Shown here: positions 35,170 to 42,135 of the stretch, piece after piece
Layout of the letters: every line of letters starts with the position of its first letter
Numbering within the stretch: the first letter of the stretch is position 1
DNA from: Brevundimonas nasdae
Lineage (GTDB): Bacteria > Pseudomonadota > Alphaproteobacteria > Caulobacterales > Caulobacteraceae
Reading direction: 5' to 3'
DNA: 64,000 nucleotides
Assembly (NCBI RefSeq): GCF_016654005.1
Contig: NZ_JAEPWN010000003.1
Location: forward strand, 248,001 to 312,000
Translations under genes and position numbers: made by a program
Notes under the pieces: model-generated
The model's input: only the letters and a program-made list of their open reading frames with translations
Told to the model about the DNA's origin: nothing
Database searches by the model: none

Positions 35170-35786
35170 GCCTTTTCAATCCGATCTGCAGCCTCATTCA
35201 GAATGGCGGCCATGGCTTCGATCTGAGCCTCGGTCAGGGCCGTTTCACCTGCCAGACGGCCTTGAATGGTGTTGCGCAGCCGCCCGATGGCGGTCTGGAT
35301 GGCTTCCGGACGCAGGGCGTGGGCGGAGAATTTGGCCATCGTCGCCTGGACCGAAGCAATGGCCTCGGCGTTCTCGGTCAGCAGAACCCGGCCGGCGTCC
35401 GTGATCGAATACTGTTTCTTGCCGCCCTCGGTGACGGAGACCAAGGCGCCCATTTCCTCGAGCAGGGTCAGGCTGGGGTAGATGACGCCGGGGCTGGGCG
35501 AATAGGCGCCGCCCAGTTTGGTTTCGACAGCCTTGATCAGCTCATAGCCGTGGCTGGGCTTTTCCGCGATCAGCGACAGCAGCAGCCAGCGCAGGGTTCC
35601 GTGGTCGAACAGGCGGCCGCCGCCGCGTCGGCCGTGGCCCCGTGCATCGCCCTCGCCGCGTTCCCAGCCGCGGCCAAAGCCGCCGCCGCGCATGCCGCGC
35701 TTCATGAAGTGGCCGAAATGGCCGTGACCGTGGTGTTCGCCGCCCTCGTGGCGGCGGTGGTGAGTGAAGATCCCCTTGGATCGCAT
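35166..35786 (-). CDS. PadR family regulator with histidine-rich N-terminus (YqjI-like)
   Basis: A 206-residue repressor. The N-terminal extension has eight His within residues 9-26, then a Gly/Arg-rich stretch to about 55, a likely metal-binding module as in nickel-responsive YqjI. The PadR winged helix follows (LRWLLLSLIAEKPSHGYELIKAVE...GVIYPSLTLLEEMGALVSV, about 60-110), then a helical dimerisation region. ATG 35786 is chosen because AAGGA lies 7 bp upstream; ATG 35792 and GTG 35816 are alternatives, the last lying inside the operator. The gene leads the operon with the reductase; in E. coli the pair is divergent instead. Confidence 0.88.
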   Translation of the reverse strand: MRSKGIFTHHRRHEGGEHHGHGHFGHFMKRGMRGGGFGRGWERGEGDARGHGRRGGGRLFDHGTLRWLLLSLIAEKPSHGYELIKAVETKLGGAYSPSPGVIYPSLTLLEEMGALVSVTEGGKKQYSITDAGRVLLTENAEAIASVQATMAKFSAHALRPEAIQTAIGRLRNTIQGRLAGETALTEAQIEAMAAILNEAADRIEKA

Positions 35787-35800
35787 CGTCATTTCCTTTT

Positions 35801-35834
35801 CGATATATCTATTCACTAGCGATTAGATATATCG
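35801..35834. promoter_or_regulatory. Palindromic operator upstream of the padR-like gene
   Basis: A perfect 11-bp inverted repeat, CGATATATCTA (35801-35811) and TAGATATATCG (35824-35834), with a 12-bp spacer, in an otherwise GC-rich region. It lies 15 bp upstream of the chosen padR start, where it would block transcription of the regulator-reductase operon, and it also covers the region upstream of the divergent hydrolase at 35896. A second overlapping palindrome ATATCGATAT covers 35829-35838. Autoregulation by the PadR-type protein is inferred. Confidence 0.75.
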
Positions 35835-35895
35835 ATATGTCTAAATGTTCAAGAGGGGCTGGTTTTCGTCCGCAAGACGCGGCGTAAATCCCTGC

Positions 35896-36645
35896 ATGGA
35901 CGACCTGAACAGCCGCTGGGCCAAACTTGAACCGCACATCACCGTCGTCGGCCCGGACGATGACAGGCCCCGGCCTGCGGTGCTGATGTTCCACGGCTGC
36001 GGGGGGTTGCGTGATCACCTGCCGCGCTATGCCGAGGCGGCCAAGGCGGCGGGCTGGCGGGCCTTCATTGTAGATTCCTACGGCCCGCGCGGCTGGGGCC
36101 GGGCCTTCACCCTGACCACGGTCTGCACCGGCCTGCTGCTGCGGGGCAATGAACGGGCGGGCGACGTGCTGGCGGTGATCCAGGGGGTTTCGGCCCGGCC
36201 CGATGTCGATGAGACCAAACTGGCCCTGGGCGGCTGGAGCCACGGCGGCTGGTCGATCATGGAGATGATGAGCGCGGATCGCGCGCCCCATACGCTGGGC
36301 GTGGCCAATCCCGGCGACGTGGATCTGTCGGGGGTCAAGGCGGTCTGGCTGATGTACCCCTATATCGGGCCGTTCGCCTTCAACAAGATGAAGCCGTGGC
36401 GGCATTGCCCCAAGGTTCTGGCCGTCACCTGCAAGAGCGACCACCTGACCACGGTGCGCAACGCCGAACTGGTCAACGCCATGATCCGCAACTGCGGGGC
36501 CGAGGTGGAGAGCTGGATCGCCGTCGGCACCCACGCCTTTGATGAGCCGACCAACAACGGCCCGATGCGCCATGACCCGGAACTGACGCTGGAGGCGCTG
36601 CGTCGCTTCGGCGCCTTCCTGACGGACGTGGCGCCCCACAACTGA
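35896..36645 (+). CDS. Dienelactone hydrolase-like alpha/beta hydrolase
   Basis: A 249-residue alpha/beta hydrolase without signal peptide. VLMFHGCGGLRDHLPRYAEAAKAAGWRAFIVDSYGPRG is the start typical of the dienelactone hydrolase family; the nucleophile is the Ser in GGWSHGGWS (about residue 118) and the catalytic His is in VGTHAFDEP, with an Asp in CKSDHLTT. ATG 35896 begins the conserved region; an upstream in-frame ATG at 35845 would add 17 residues and overlap the operator region. It is divergent from the padR-reductase operon and may share its control. Natural substrate unknown. Confidence 0.83.
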   Translation: MDDLNSRWAKLEPHITVVGPDDDRPRPAVLMFHGCGGLRDHLPRYAEAAKAAGWRAFIVDSYGPRGWGRAFTLTTVCTGLLLRGNERAGDVLAVIQGVSARPDVDETKLALGGWSHGGWSIMEMMSADRAPHTLGVANPGDVDLSGVKAVWLMYPYIGPFAFNKMKPWRHCPKVLAVTCKSDHLTTVRNAELVNAMIRNCGAEVESWIAVGTHAFDEPTNNGPMRHDPELTLEALRRFGAFLTDVAPHN

Positions 36646-36682
36646 AAAAGAATCTGGGCGTCATGCCTTGACGTTCGAACAG

Positions 36683-36707
36683 TCACGTAACAATTGAAGT
36701 TACATGA
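36683..36707. promoter_or_regulatory. Probable Rrf2 autoregulatory operator
   Basis: A near-perfect 9-bp inverted repeat, TCACGTAAC (36683-36691) and GTTACATGA (36699-36707), one mismatch, with spacer AATTGAA. It overlaps the start codon of the Rrf2-type regulator at 36704 and follows a TTGACG (36668-36673) that could be a -35 box. Rrf2 proteins usually repress their own operon at such sites; binding here is inferred. Confidence 0.55.
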
Positions 36708-37183
36708 AACGCGACAGCCGCCTCTCCAACATCCTTCACGCCCTGCTGCACATGGCCGAGCATGAGACGCGTCACGGCGCGCCCATGACGTCGGACATGC
36801 TGGCGACCTGCCTGTCGACCAATCCGGTCGTGGTGCGCCGGACCATGGCGGGACTGCGCGAACAGGGGCTGGTGGCGTCGGAGAAGGGGCACGGGGGCGG
36901 CTGGCGTCTGGCGCGGCCGCTGGATCAGGTGACCCTGGGCCAGGTCAATCTGGCATTGGGAGAGCCGGGCCTGTTTCCCGAAACCCCGCCGGTCGAAGCC
37001 GATGGCTGTCTGGTCGAGGCGGCGGTCAATGACGCACTGGCCGAAACCTACGCGGCAGCGCGCGCCCTGCTGGTCGCACGACTGAACGACATCACACTGG
37101 CTGATCTGGCGGCGGATTTCTCGCGCCGGATGGCCGCCCATCCTGAAAGAGATCGTCTCCATGCCCACCACGGGAAAGCCTGA
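36704..37183 (+). CDS. Rrf2 family transcriptional regulator
   Basis: A 159-residue regulator (MKRDSRLSNILHALLHMAEH...) with the Rrf2 winged helix: MLATCLSTNPVVVRRTMAGLREQGLVASEKGHGGGWRLARP, about residues 31-71. Only two Cys residues are present (about 35 and 99), so the three-Cys Fe-S cluster site of IscR/NsrR is missing; a thiol-based or ligand-based switch is more likely. The ATG lies inside a palindrome that probably serves as its operator, and no strong ribosome binding site is visible. Its 3' end overlaps the flavoprotein gene, which is its probable target. Confidence 0.88.
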   Translation: MKRDSRLSNILHALLHMAEHETRHGAPMTSDMLATCLSTNPVVVRRTMAGLREQGLVASEKGHGGGWRLARPLDQVTLGQVNLALGEPGLFPETPPVEADGCLVEAAVNDALAETYAAARALLVARLNDITLADLAADFSRRMAAHPERDRLHAHHGKA

Positions 37184-38093
37184 ACCCATGCCCCACGACG
37201 CCGTGATCATCGGGGGCTCCTACGCCGGTCTGTCGGCGGCCATGCAGCTGGTGCGGGCGCGCCGCCGGGTGTTGGTCATCGACGACGGCAGGCCGAGGAA
37301 CCGTTTCGCCGCCCGCGCCCATGGTTTTCTGGCCAATGACGGCAAGCCCGGCGCCGAGATCGCCGCTGCCGCCCGCGCCCAGGTGTCGGCCTATCCGACG
37401 GCTTCCTTCCGCATGGCCGAGGCGGTTGAGGTCGAACGGATCGACGGCGGGTTCTCGGTCGCTTTCGCCGACGGCACGCGGACCCGCGGACGGCGTCTTC
37501 TGCTGTCGCATGGGGTCGAGGATGTTCTGGCCGATATTCCGGGCGTCAAGGAGCGCTGGGGCCGCACCGCGCTGCATTGCCCCTGGTGTCATGGCTATGA
37601 GGTGGGGGCAGGCCCCATCGGTGTTCTGGGGCGGGGCGAGTACGCCGTTCAGTACGCGATCACCGTCGCCGAATGGGGCCAGGTGACCCTGTTCATGGAC
37701 CTGTCCAATCCGCTGTCGCCCGAGGATGCGCACAAACTGTATCGCCGGGGCGTGACTATCGAGCCGACGCCCATCGCCGCGCTGGAAGGCGAGGCCCCGA
37801 CCCTGACGGGCGCGCGTCTGGCCGATGGGCGGTTCATGCCGCTGAAGGCGATCTTCGTCGGCGCCAATGTCCGTGTCGCCAGTCCGTTTGCGGAACGGCT
37901 GGGCTGCGAGATGACCGACACGCCCATGGGCCGGATCATCAAGGTGGACGGTCTGCAGCAGACCACCCAGCCCGGCGTCTTCGCGGCGGGCGATCTGGCG
38001 CGGGCGGCGTCGAACATCACCCTGGCGACCTCGGACGGGATGACGGCGGCGCACGCCATCTTCCGCTCATTGGTCGAGGAGGAGGTCGCCTAA
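37161..38093 (+). CDS. Thioredoxin reductase-like FAD/NAD(P)H oxidoreductase
   Basis: A 310-residue two-dinucleotide-fold flavoprotein. FAD motif IIGGSYAGLSAAMQL (about 16-30), the redox-active CPWC (Cys140, Cys143) in HCPWCHGYEVG, a second Gly motif (GVLGRGEYAVQYA), and the C-terminal FAD motif GVFAAGDLARAASNITLATSDGMTAA. The CPWC centre differs from the CATC of canonical TrxB and is typical of TrxR-like/YumC-like or bacillithiol- and ferredoxin-reductase relatives. The start overlaps the Rrf2 gene; ATG 37188 is an alternative beginning at MPHDAVIIGG. It overlaps the convergent OsmC gene by 4 bp. Confidence 0.9.
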   Translation: MPTTGKPEPMPHDAVIIGGSYAGLSAAMQLVRARRRVLVIDDGRPRNRFAARAHGFLANDGKPGAEIAAAARAQVSAYPTASFRMAEAVEVERIDGGFSVAFADGTRTRGRRLLLSHGVEDVLADIPGVKERWGRTALHCPWCHGYEVGAGPIGVLGRGEYAVQYAITVAEWGQVTLFMDLSNPLSPEDAHKLYRRGVTIEPTPIAALEGEAPTLTGARLADGRFMPLKAIFVGANVRVASPFAERLGCEMTDTPMGRIIKVDGLQQTTQPGVFAAGDLARAASNITLATSDGMTAAHAIFRSLVEEEVA

Positions 38094-38554
38094 CCCAGCC
38101 GCGCCTCTATGCTGATTTTGGCCCGCACCGAATGGGCCATTTCGCAGTGGTCGTGCGCCTGATGGTGCAGGGCGTCGATCTCCTGCTGATCCGGTTCGCG
38201 CCCGCTGAAGCTGGTGTAGGGACGTAAGGTGACCTCGGCCAGATAGCGGCGGCCGTTCTCGTCCTTGCCCATCTTTCCCGACGCCTCATCCGTATAGGCG
38301 TCGATCACCAGACCGGCGTTGGCGGCGAAGGCCAGGAACCACAGCATGTGGCAGCTGGACAGGGAGGCGATCATCGCCTCTTCCGGATCGACGGCGGCGT
38401 CGTCCGACATCGGCAGGGGCACGCTGGAGGGCGCTGACGATCCCGGCACGACGGCGCCGCCGTCGAAGGTCCAAGTGTGGGCGCGACTGTAGCGCTTGTC
38501 CAGGAAGGGCTGATCGCCGCGCTCCCAAGTAATCTTGGCCTCATAGACGCCCAT
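38090..38554 (-). CDS. OsmC family peroxiredoxin-like protein
   Basis: A 154-residue protein with the OsmC fold. The two catalytic cysteines are Cys68 in IASLSSCHMLWFLAFAANAG and Cys137 in HDHCEMAHSV, the arrangement of thiol-dependent hydroperoxide reductases (OsmC/Ohr). The pattern PEEAMIASLSSCHM is closer to OsmC/YhfA than to Ohr. It lies next to a flavin disulfide reductase on the opposite strand, so this neighbourhood probably deals with peroxide or thiol stress. The GNAT gene is 12 bp upstream on the same strand. Confidence 0.93.
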   Translation of the reverse strand: MGVYEAKITWERGDQPFLDKRYSRAHTWTFDGGAVVPGSSAPSSVPLPMSDDAAVDPEEAMIASLSSCHMLWFLAFAANAGLVIDAYTDEASGKMGKDENGRRYLAEVTLRPYTSFSGREPDQQEIDALHHQAHDHCEMAHSVRAKISIEARLG

Positions 38555-38566
38555 GCCGTCCTCCTG

Positions 38567-39259
38567 TTAGTCCGCCAGAACCGTATAGGTCATCCGGGCC
38601 CGAACCTCGAAGCCCAGCGAGCGGTAGAAGGCGATCGTCGCGTCGTGATCGGCAAAGGCGTGCAGGAAGGCGGTCTCGCCGGTCGCCAGAATCTCGGCGA
38701 CCACGGCGCGCGACAGGGCCGCCGCCAGACCTTTGCCCCGGTGATCGGGGTGGGTGCAGATGCCGCTCAGTTCGGTGAAACCATCGACACGTAGGCGACG
38801 CCCGGCCATGGCGATCAGTTCGCCGTCCTGTTTCACGCCGATGAAGGGGCCCAGCTTGCGCGTGGACGAGCGGAACGGGCCGGGCTTGGTCAGGGTCGCC
38901 AGCGCCAGCATGGCCGGGGCGTCGGCCTCAGTCAGGGTTTCATAGGTCACGGACCGGCTGCTGGCGGTCAGGGCCTGGGCGGTCATCTGCACCAGCGGAA
39001 TGCGGCTGGCGACGGCTGCACCGACCGGAAGGACGTCCGCGATGGCGGTTCCCTCGACCTCGATCAGGCCCGCGTCCGGATAGGCGCGCGCCAGTTCGCT
39101 CAAGGCCGCGATGCTGTCCGGCGCGTCGTCGGCGCAGGCCAGGAAGACGCCGACCTCAGGGTCGATGCGGGCGGCGCGGGCGTTGGAGTCCGGTGTCGCA
39201 AATGGCGACAGGCGCGTGTTCAGCGCGTTCCAGATGGCGCGGTCGAGGGGATGGCTCAT
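38567..39259 (-). CDS. GNAT family N-acetyltransferase
   Basis: A 230-residue acetyltransferase. The C-terminal GNAT domain (FR47-like, about residues 110-228) has LSGICTHPDHRGKGLAAALSRAVVAEIL (acetyl-CoA-binding Q/RxxGxG/A, here HRGKGLA) and HAFADHDATIAFYRSLGFEV. The N-terminal half is a degenerate GNAT-like or unknown domain. It precedes osmC by 12 bp and is probably co-transcribed with it. Acceptor unknown. Confidence 0.9.
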   Translation of the reverse strand: MSHPLDRAIWNALNTRLSPFATPDSNARAARIDPEVGVFLACADDAPDSIAALSELARAYPDAGLIEVEGTAIADVLPVGAAVASRIPLVQMTAQALTASSRSVTYETLTEADAPAMLALATLTKPGPFRSSTRKLGPFIGVKQDGELIAMAGRRLRVDGFTELSGICTHPDHRGKGLAAALSRAVVAEILATGETAFLHAFADHDATIAFYRSLGFEVRARMTYTVLAD

Positions 39260-39334
39260 GACCGATCCTCTAGCCGGTGACGGCGCCGGGCGGAACGGCC
39301 CGCCCGGACGCAGCGTCCGAAAATCGCCAGACCG

Positions 39335-40381
39335 TTACGACCAGAAGCCGACGATCTTCTTGACCTCTTCGATCACCGGATCGGCGACCTCGGCGGCGCG
39401 CTGGGCGCCGTCGGCCAGGACGCGGTCGATCTCGGCCGGGTCGTTCAACAGGCGGCGCATTTCGGCCGTGACCGGGGCCATGGACGACACCGCCAGATCA
39501 GCCAGGGCCGGCTTGAAGGCGCCGAAGCCCTGACCGCCGAACTCGGCGATCACCTGTTCGCGGGTCAGGCCTGCCAGGGCGGCGTAGATGGCGACTAGGT
39601 TCTTGGCCTCGGGGCGCGCGTTCAACTCGTCCAGCGTCTCGGGCAGGGGCGCGGGGTCGGTCTTGGCCTTCTTGATCTTGGCGGCGATGGTGTCCGCGTC
39701 GTCGGTCAGATTGATGCGGCTGTTGTCGGACGGGTCCGACTTGGACATTTTCGCCAAACCGTCGCGCAGGGACATGACGCGTGTCGCCGGTCCCTGAATG
39801 ACGGGATCGGGCAGGGGGAAGAAGCCGGGCACGCCGAAATCGTTGTTGAACTTCTGGGCGACGTCGCGGGTCAGCTCCAGATGCTGTTTCTGGTCTTCGC
39901 CGACCGGCACTTCGGTCGCCTTGTACAGCAGGATGTCCGCCGCCTGCAGCACCGGATAGGTGTAGAGGCCGACCGAGGCGCGTTCCTTGTGCTTGCCCGA
40001 CTTCTCCTTGAACTGGGTCATCCGGTCCAGCCAGCCGAGGCGGGCGACGCAGTTGAAAATCCAGGCCAGCTCGGCGTGGGCGCGCACGGCTGACTGCGGG
40101 AAGATGATCGTCTTCCTGGGATCCAGACCCGAGGCCAGATAGGCGGCGGCGATCTCGCGGCGTTGCGTCACCAGCTTGGCCGGTTCCTGCCAGACGGTGA
40201 TGGCGTGCATGTCGGCGACGAAGACGAAGACGGGCGCGCCCTGGTCCTGAAGCTCGACGAAACGCTTCAGCGCGCCGAGGTAGTTGCCCAGGTGCAGGGC
40301 GCCGGAGGCTTGGATGCCGGACAGGATGCGGCGCGGGCCGGTGTAGGCCGGGGCTGCGGGGGCCGGGGTCTGGTCAGTCAT
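39335..40381 (-). CDS. trpS: Tryptophanyl-tRNA synthetase
   Basis: A 348-residue class Ic synthetase that charges tRNA-Trp. The HIGH-type motif is [14 protein letters not shown] (about 26-39), the KMSKS motif is exact in [16 protein letters not shown], and DMHAITVW and [16 protein letters not shown] are characteristic of TrpRS. The length is normal. A Pro/Ala-rich leader of about 12 residues precedes the catalytic fold. It is the last gene of the minus-strand series mutS-glnD-murJ-trpS. Confidence 0.97.
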   Translation of the reverse strand: MTDQTPAPAAPAYTGPRRILSGIQASGALHLGNYLGALKRFVELQDQGAPVFVFVADMHAITVWQEPAKLVTQRREIAAAYLASGLDPRKTIIFPQSAVRAHAELAWIFNCVARLGWLDRMTQFKEKSGKHKERASVGLYTYPVLQAADILLYKATEVPVGEDQKQHLELTRDVAQKFNNDFGVPGFFPLPDPVIQGPATRVMSLRDGLAKMSKSDPSDNSRINLTDDADTIAAKIKKAKTDPAPLPETLDELNARPEAKNLVAIYAALAGLTREQVIAEFGGQGFGAFKPALADLAVSSMAPVTAEMRRLLNDPAEIDRVLADGAQRAAEVADPVIEEVKKIVGFWS

Positions 40382-40504
40382 GGATTGAATCTCGGAAAAT
40401 CAGTGTCAGGCGTGGTGAAGGGAACGGCTTTTCAGCCGCGCCATCGCAGATCGAAAATGAAACCCGAGTTCGTCATGGCCTCGCGCTTATCGGTTCGGGG
40501 CCGA

Positions 40505-42100
40505 TCAGTCCAGACCAGACACATTGGCGGCGCCGGGTTCGCGGCGAAGCGTCGCCTTCAGCTCCGACACGGTGACGGCCCGGAACAGGAACAGACACGC
40601 CCCGTACAGCACGGCCCCCACGCCGCAGACGATCAGCACGGCGATCTCCTTGGCCAGGAAGATGCGGCTGAGCAGACCATAGTTGACGCTGGCGGCGAAC
40701 AGGGCGGCGGCCATGACCAGACTGGCGGCGAAGACCCGGCTGATGCGCGACAGGAAGGCGGGAGAGGGCTTCCAGCTGTTCTCGCGCACCAGGACGCCGC
40801 CCAGAAGCGCGACATTGACCCAGGCAGAGGTGCTGGTGGCGATGGCCAGGCCCAGCACGCCGTCCCAGCCCTGAGCGCGGAACCAGAAGAACAGACCCGA
40901 CCCCAGGACCACGGTGATCACCACGCTGGTGATGGCGAAGATCATCGGGCGGCGTGTGTCCTGACGCGCGAAGAAGGGCGGGGTCAGCACCTTGGCCAGG
41001 ACGAAGGCGGGCACGCCCCAGGCGAAGTGGCGCAGCACATCGGCGGTGCGGCTGGCGTCGGCCGAGGTGAAGGCGCCGCGCGTGACGGTGGCGTCGATGA
41101 TGAAGAAGGGGATGACGAACAGGGCGACGGCGGCGGGCAGGGTGAAGGCCATGGCCAGATTGATCCCGTCGTCCAGCGTGCGCTGTCCGCCCTCATGGTC
41201 GCCGGCGACGAAGGCCTTGGTCAGGCGCGGCACCAGGGCCAGGCCGATGGCGACGCCCACCAGACCCAGCGGCAGTTGATACAGGCGGTCGGCGTTATAG
41301 AGCACCGAACGCGCCCCTTCATCCGACCCGGTCAGGAACTGCGACACCAGGGAGTTGACCTGCAGCGCGCCGCCCGCCAGCGCGCCGGGCACGGCCAGGG
41401 CCAGCGTATGGCGGACGTTCGGGGTCAGGCGGGGCAGGCCGATCTTCAGCCGGACGCCCAGGCGCTGCACGCCCCACCACAACAGGACCGCCTGAATGAC
41501 GCCCGAGACGGTCACCGCCGTGGCGACCATCAGCAGAACCGTCTCCTGCGGGATCGGCAGGAACATGGGCGGGACCAGCGCGGCCAGGGTGCACAGGTTC
41601 AGGAACACCGGCACGGCGGCGGACAGGGCGAAACGCCCCCCCGTGTTCAGCACCCCCGACAGCAGCGAGGCCACCGTCATGCAGGCCAGATAGGGCATGG
41701 CCAGCTGGGTCGCGATCACGGCGGCGCGCAGCACCTCGGGCTGGTCGCGATAGGCAGACAGCAGCCACGGCATGATCCACGGCATGACGACCTGCAGCAG
41801 GATGCAGAAGCCCGCCACCATGGCCAGCATGAAGCTGAGGGCCTCGGACGCCGTCACCGCCGCCGCCTCGTCGCCGTCACGCGTCTTGACCCCGCCATAG
41901 ACCGGCACAAAGGCCTGGGCGAAGGCGCCCTCGGCGAACAGGCGCCGGAACATGTTGGGCAGCATCAACGCCGTGGTGAAGGCGTCCATCATCGGCCCCT
42001 GGCCGAAGCGGGCCGAAAGGGCCAGGTCGCGAACAAAGCCGAGGAGACGACTGCCGAGCGTGAGCGACGACTGAACCAGAGTGTTGCGGGCGAGGCTCAT
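40505..42100 (-). CDS. murJ: Lipid II flippase MurJ
   Basis: A 531-residue polytopic membrane protein of the MOP superfamily with about 14 helices that flips lipid II across the inner membrane. The start MSLARNTLVQSSLTLGSRLLGFVRDLALSARFGQG is the MurJ/MviN signature, followed by MMDAFTTALMLPNMFRRLFAEGAFAQAFVPVY. ATG 42100 is chosen because it begins this motif; an upstream GTG/ATG extension would be unconserved. Located 35 bp downstream of glnD and upstream of trpS. Confidence 0.96.
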   Translation of the reverse strand: MSLARNTLVQSSLTLGSRLLGFVRDLALSARFGQGPMMDAFTTALMLPNMFRRLFAEGAFAQAFVPVYGGVKTRDGDEAAAVTASEALSFMLAMVAGFCILLQVVMPWIMPWLLSAYRDQPEVLRAAVIATQLAMPYLACMTVASLLSGVLNTGGRFALSAAVPVFLNLCTLAALVPPMFLPIPQETVLLMVATAVTVSGVIQAVLLWWGVQRLGVRLKIGLPRLTPNVRHTLALAVPGALAGGALQVNSLVSQFLTGSDEGARSVLYNADRLYQLPLGLVGVAIGLALVPRLTKAFVAGDHEGGQRTLDDGINLAMAFTLPAAVALFVIPFFIIDATVTRGAFTSADASRTADVLRHFAWGVPAFVLAKVLTPPFFARQDTRRPMIFAITSVVITVVLGSGLFFWFRAQGWDGVLGLAIATSTSAWVNVALLGGVLVRENSWKPSPAFLSRISRVFAASLVMAAALFAASVNYGLLSRIFLAKEIAVLIVCGVGAVLYGACLFLFRAVTVSELKATLRREPGAANVSGLD

Positions 42101-42135
42101 GCGGGCATTCGATAAAGGCGAGAGACGTGGGACGC

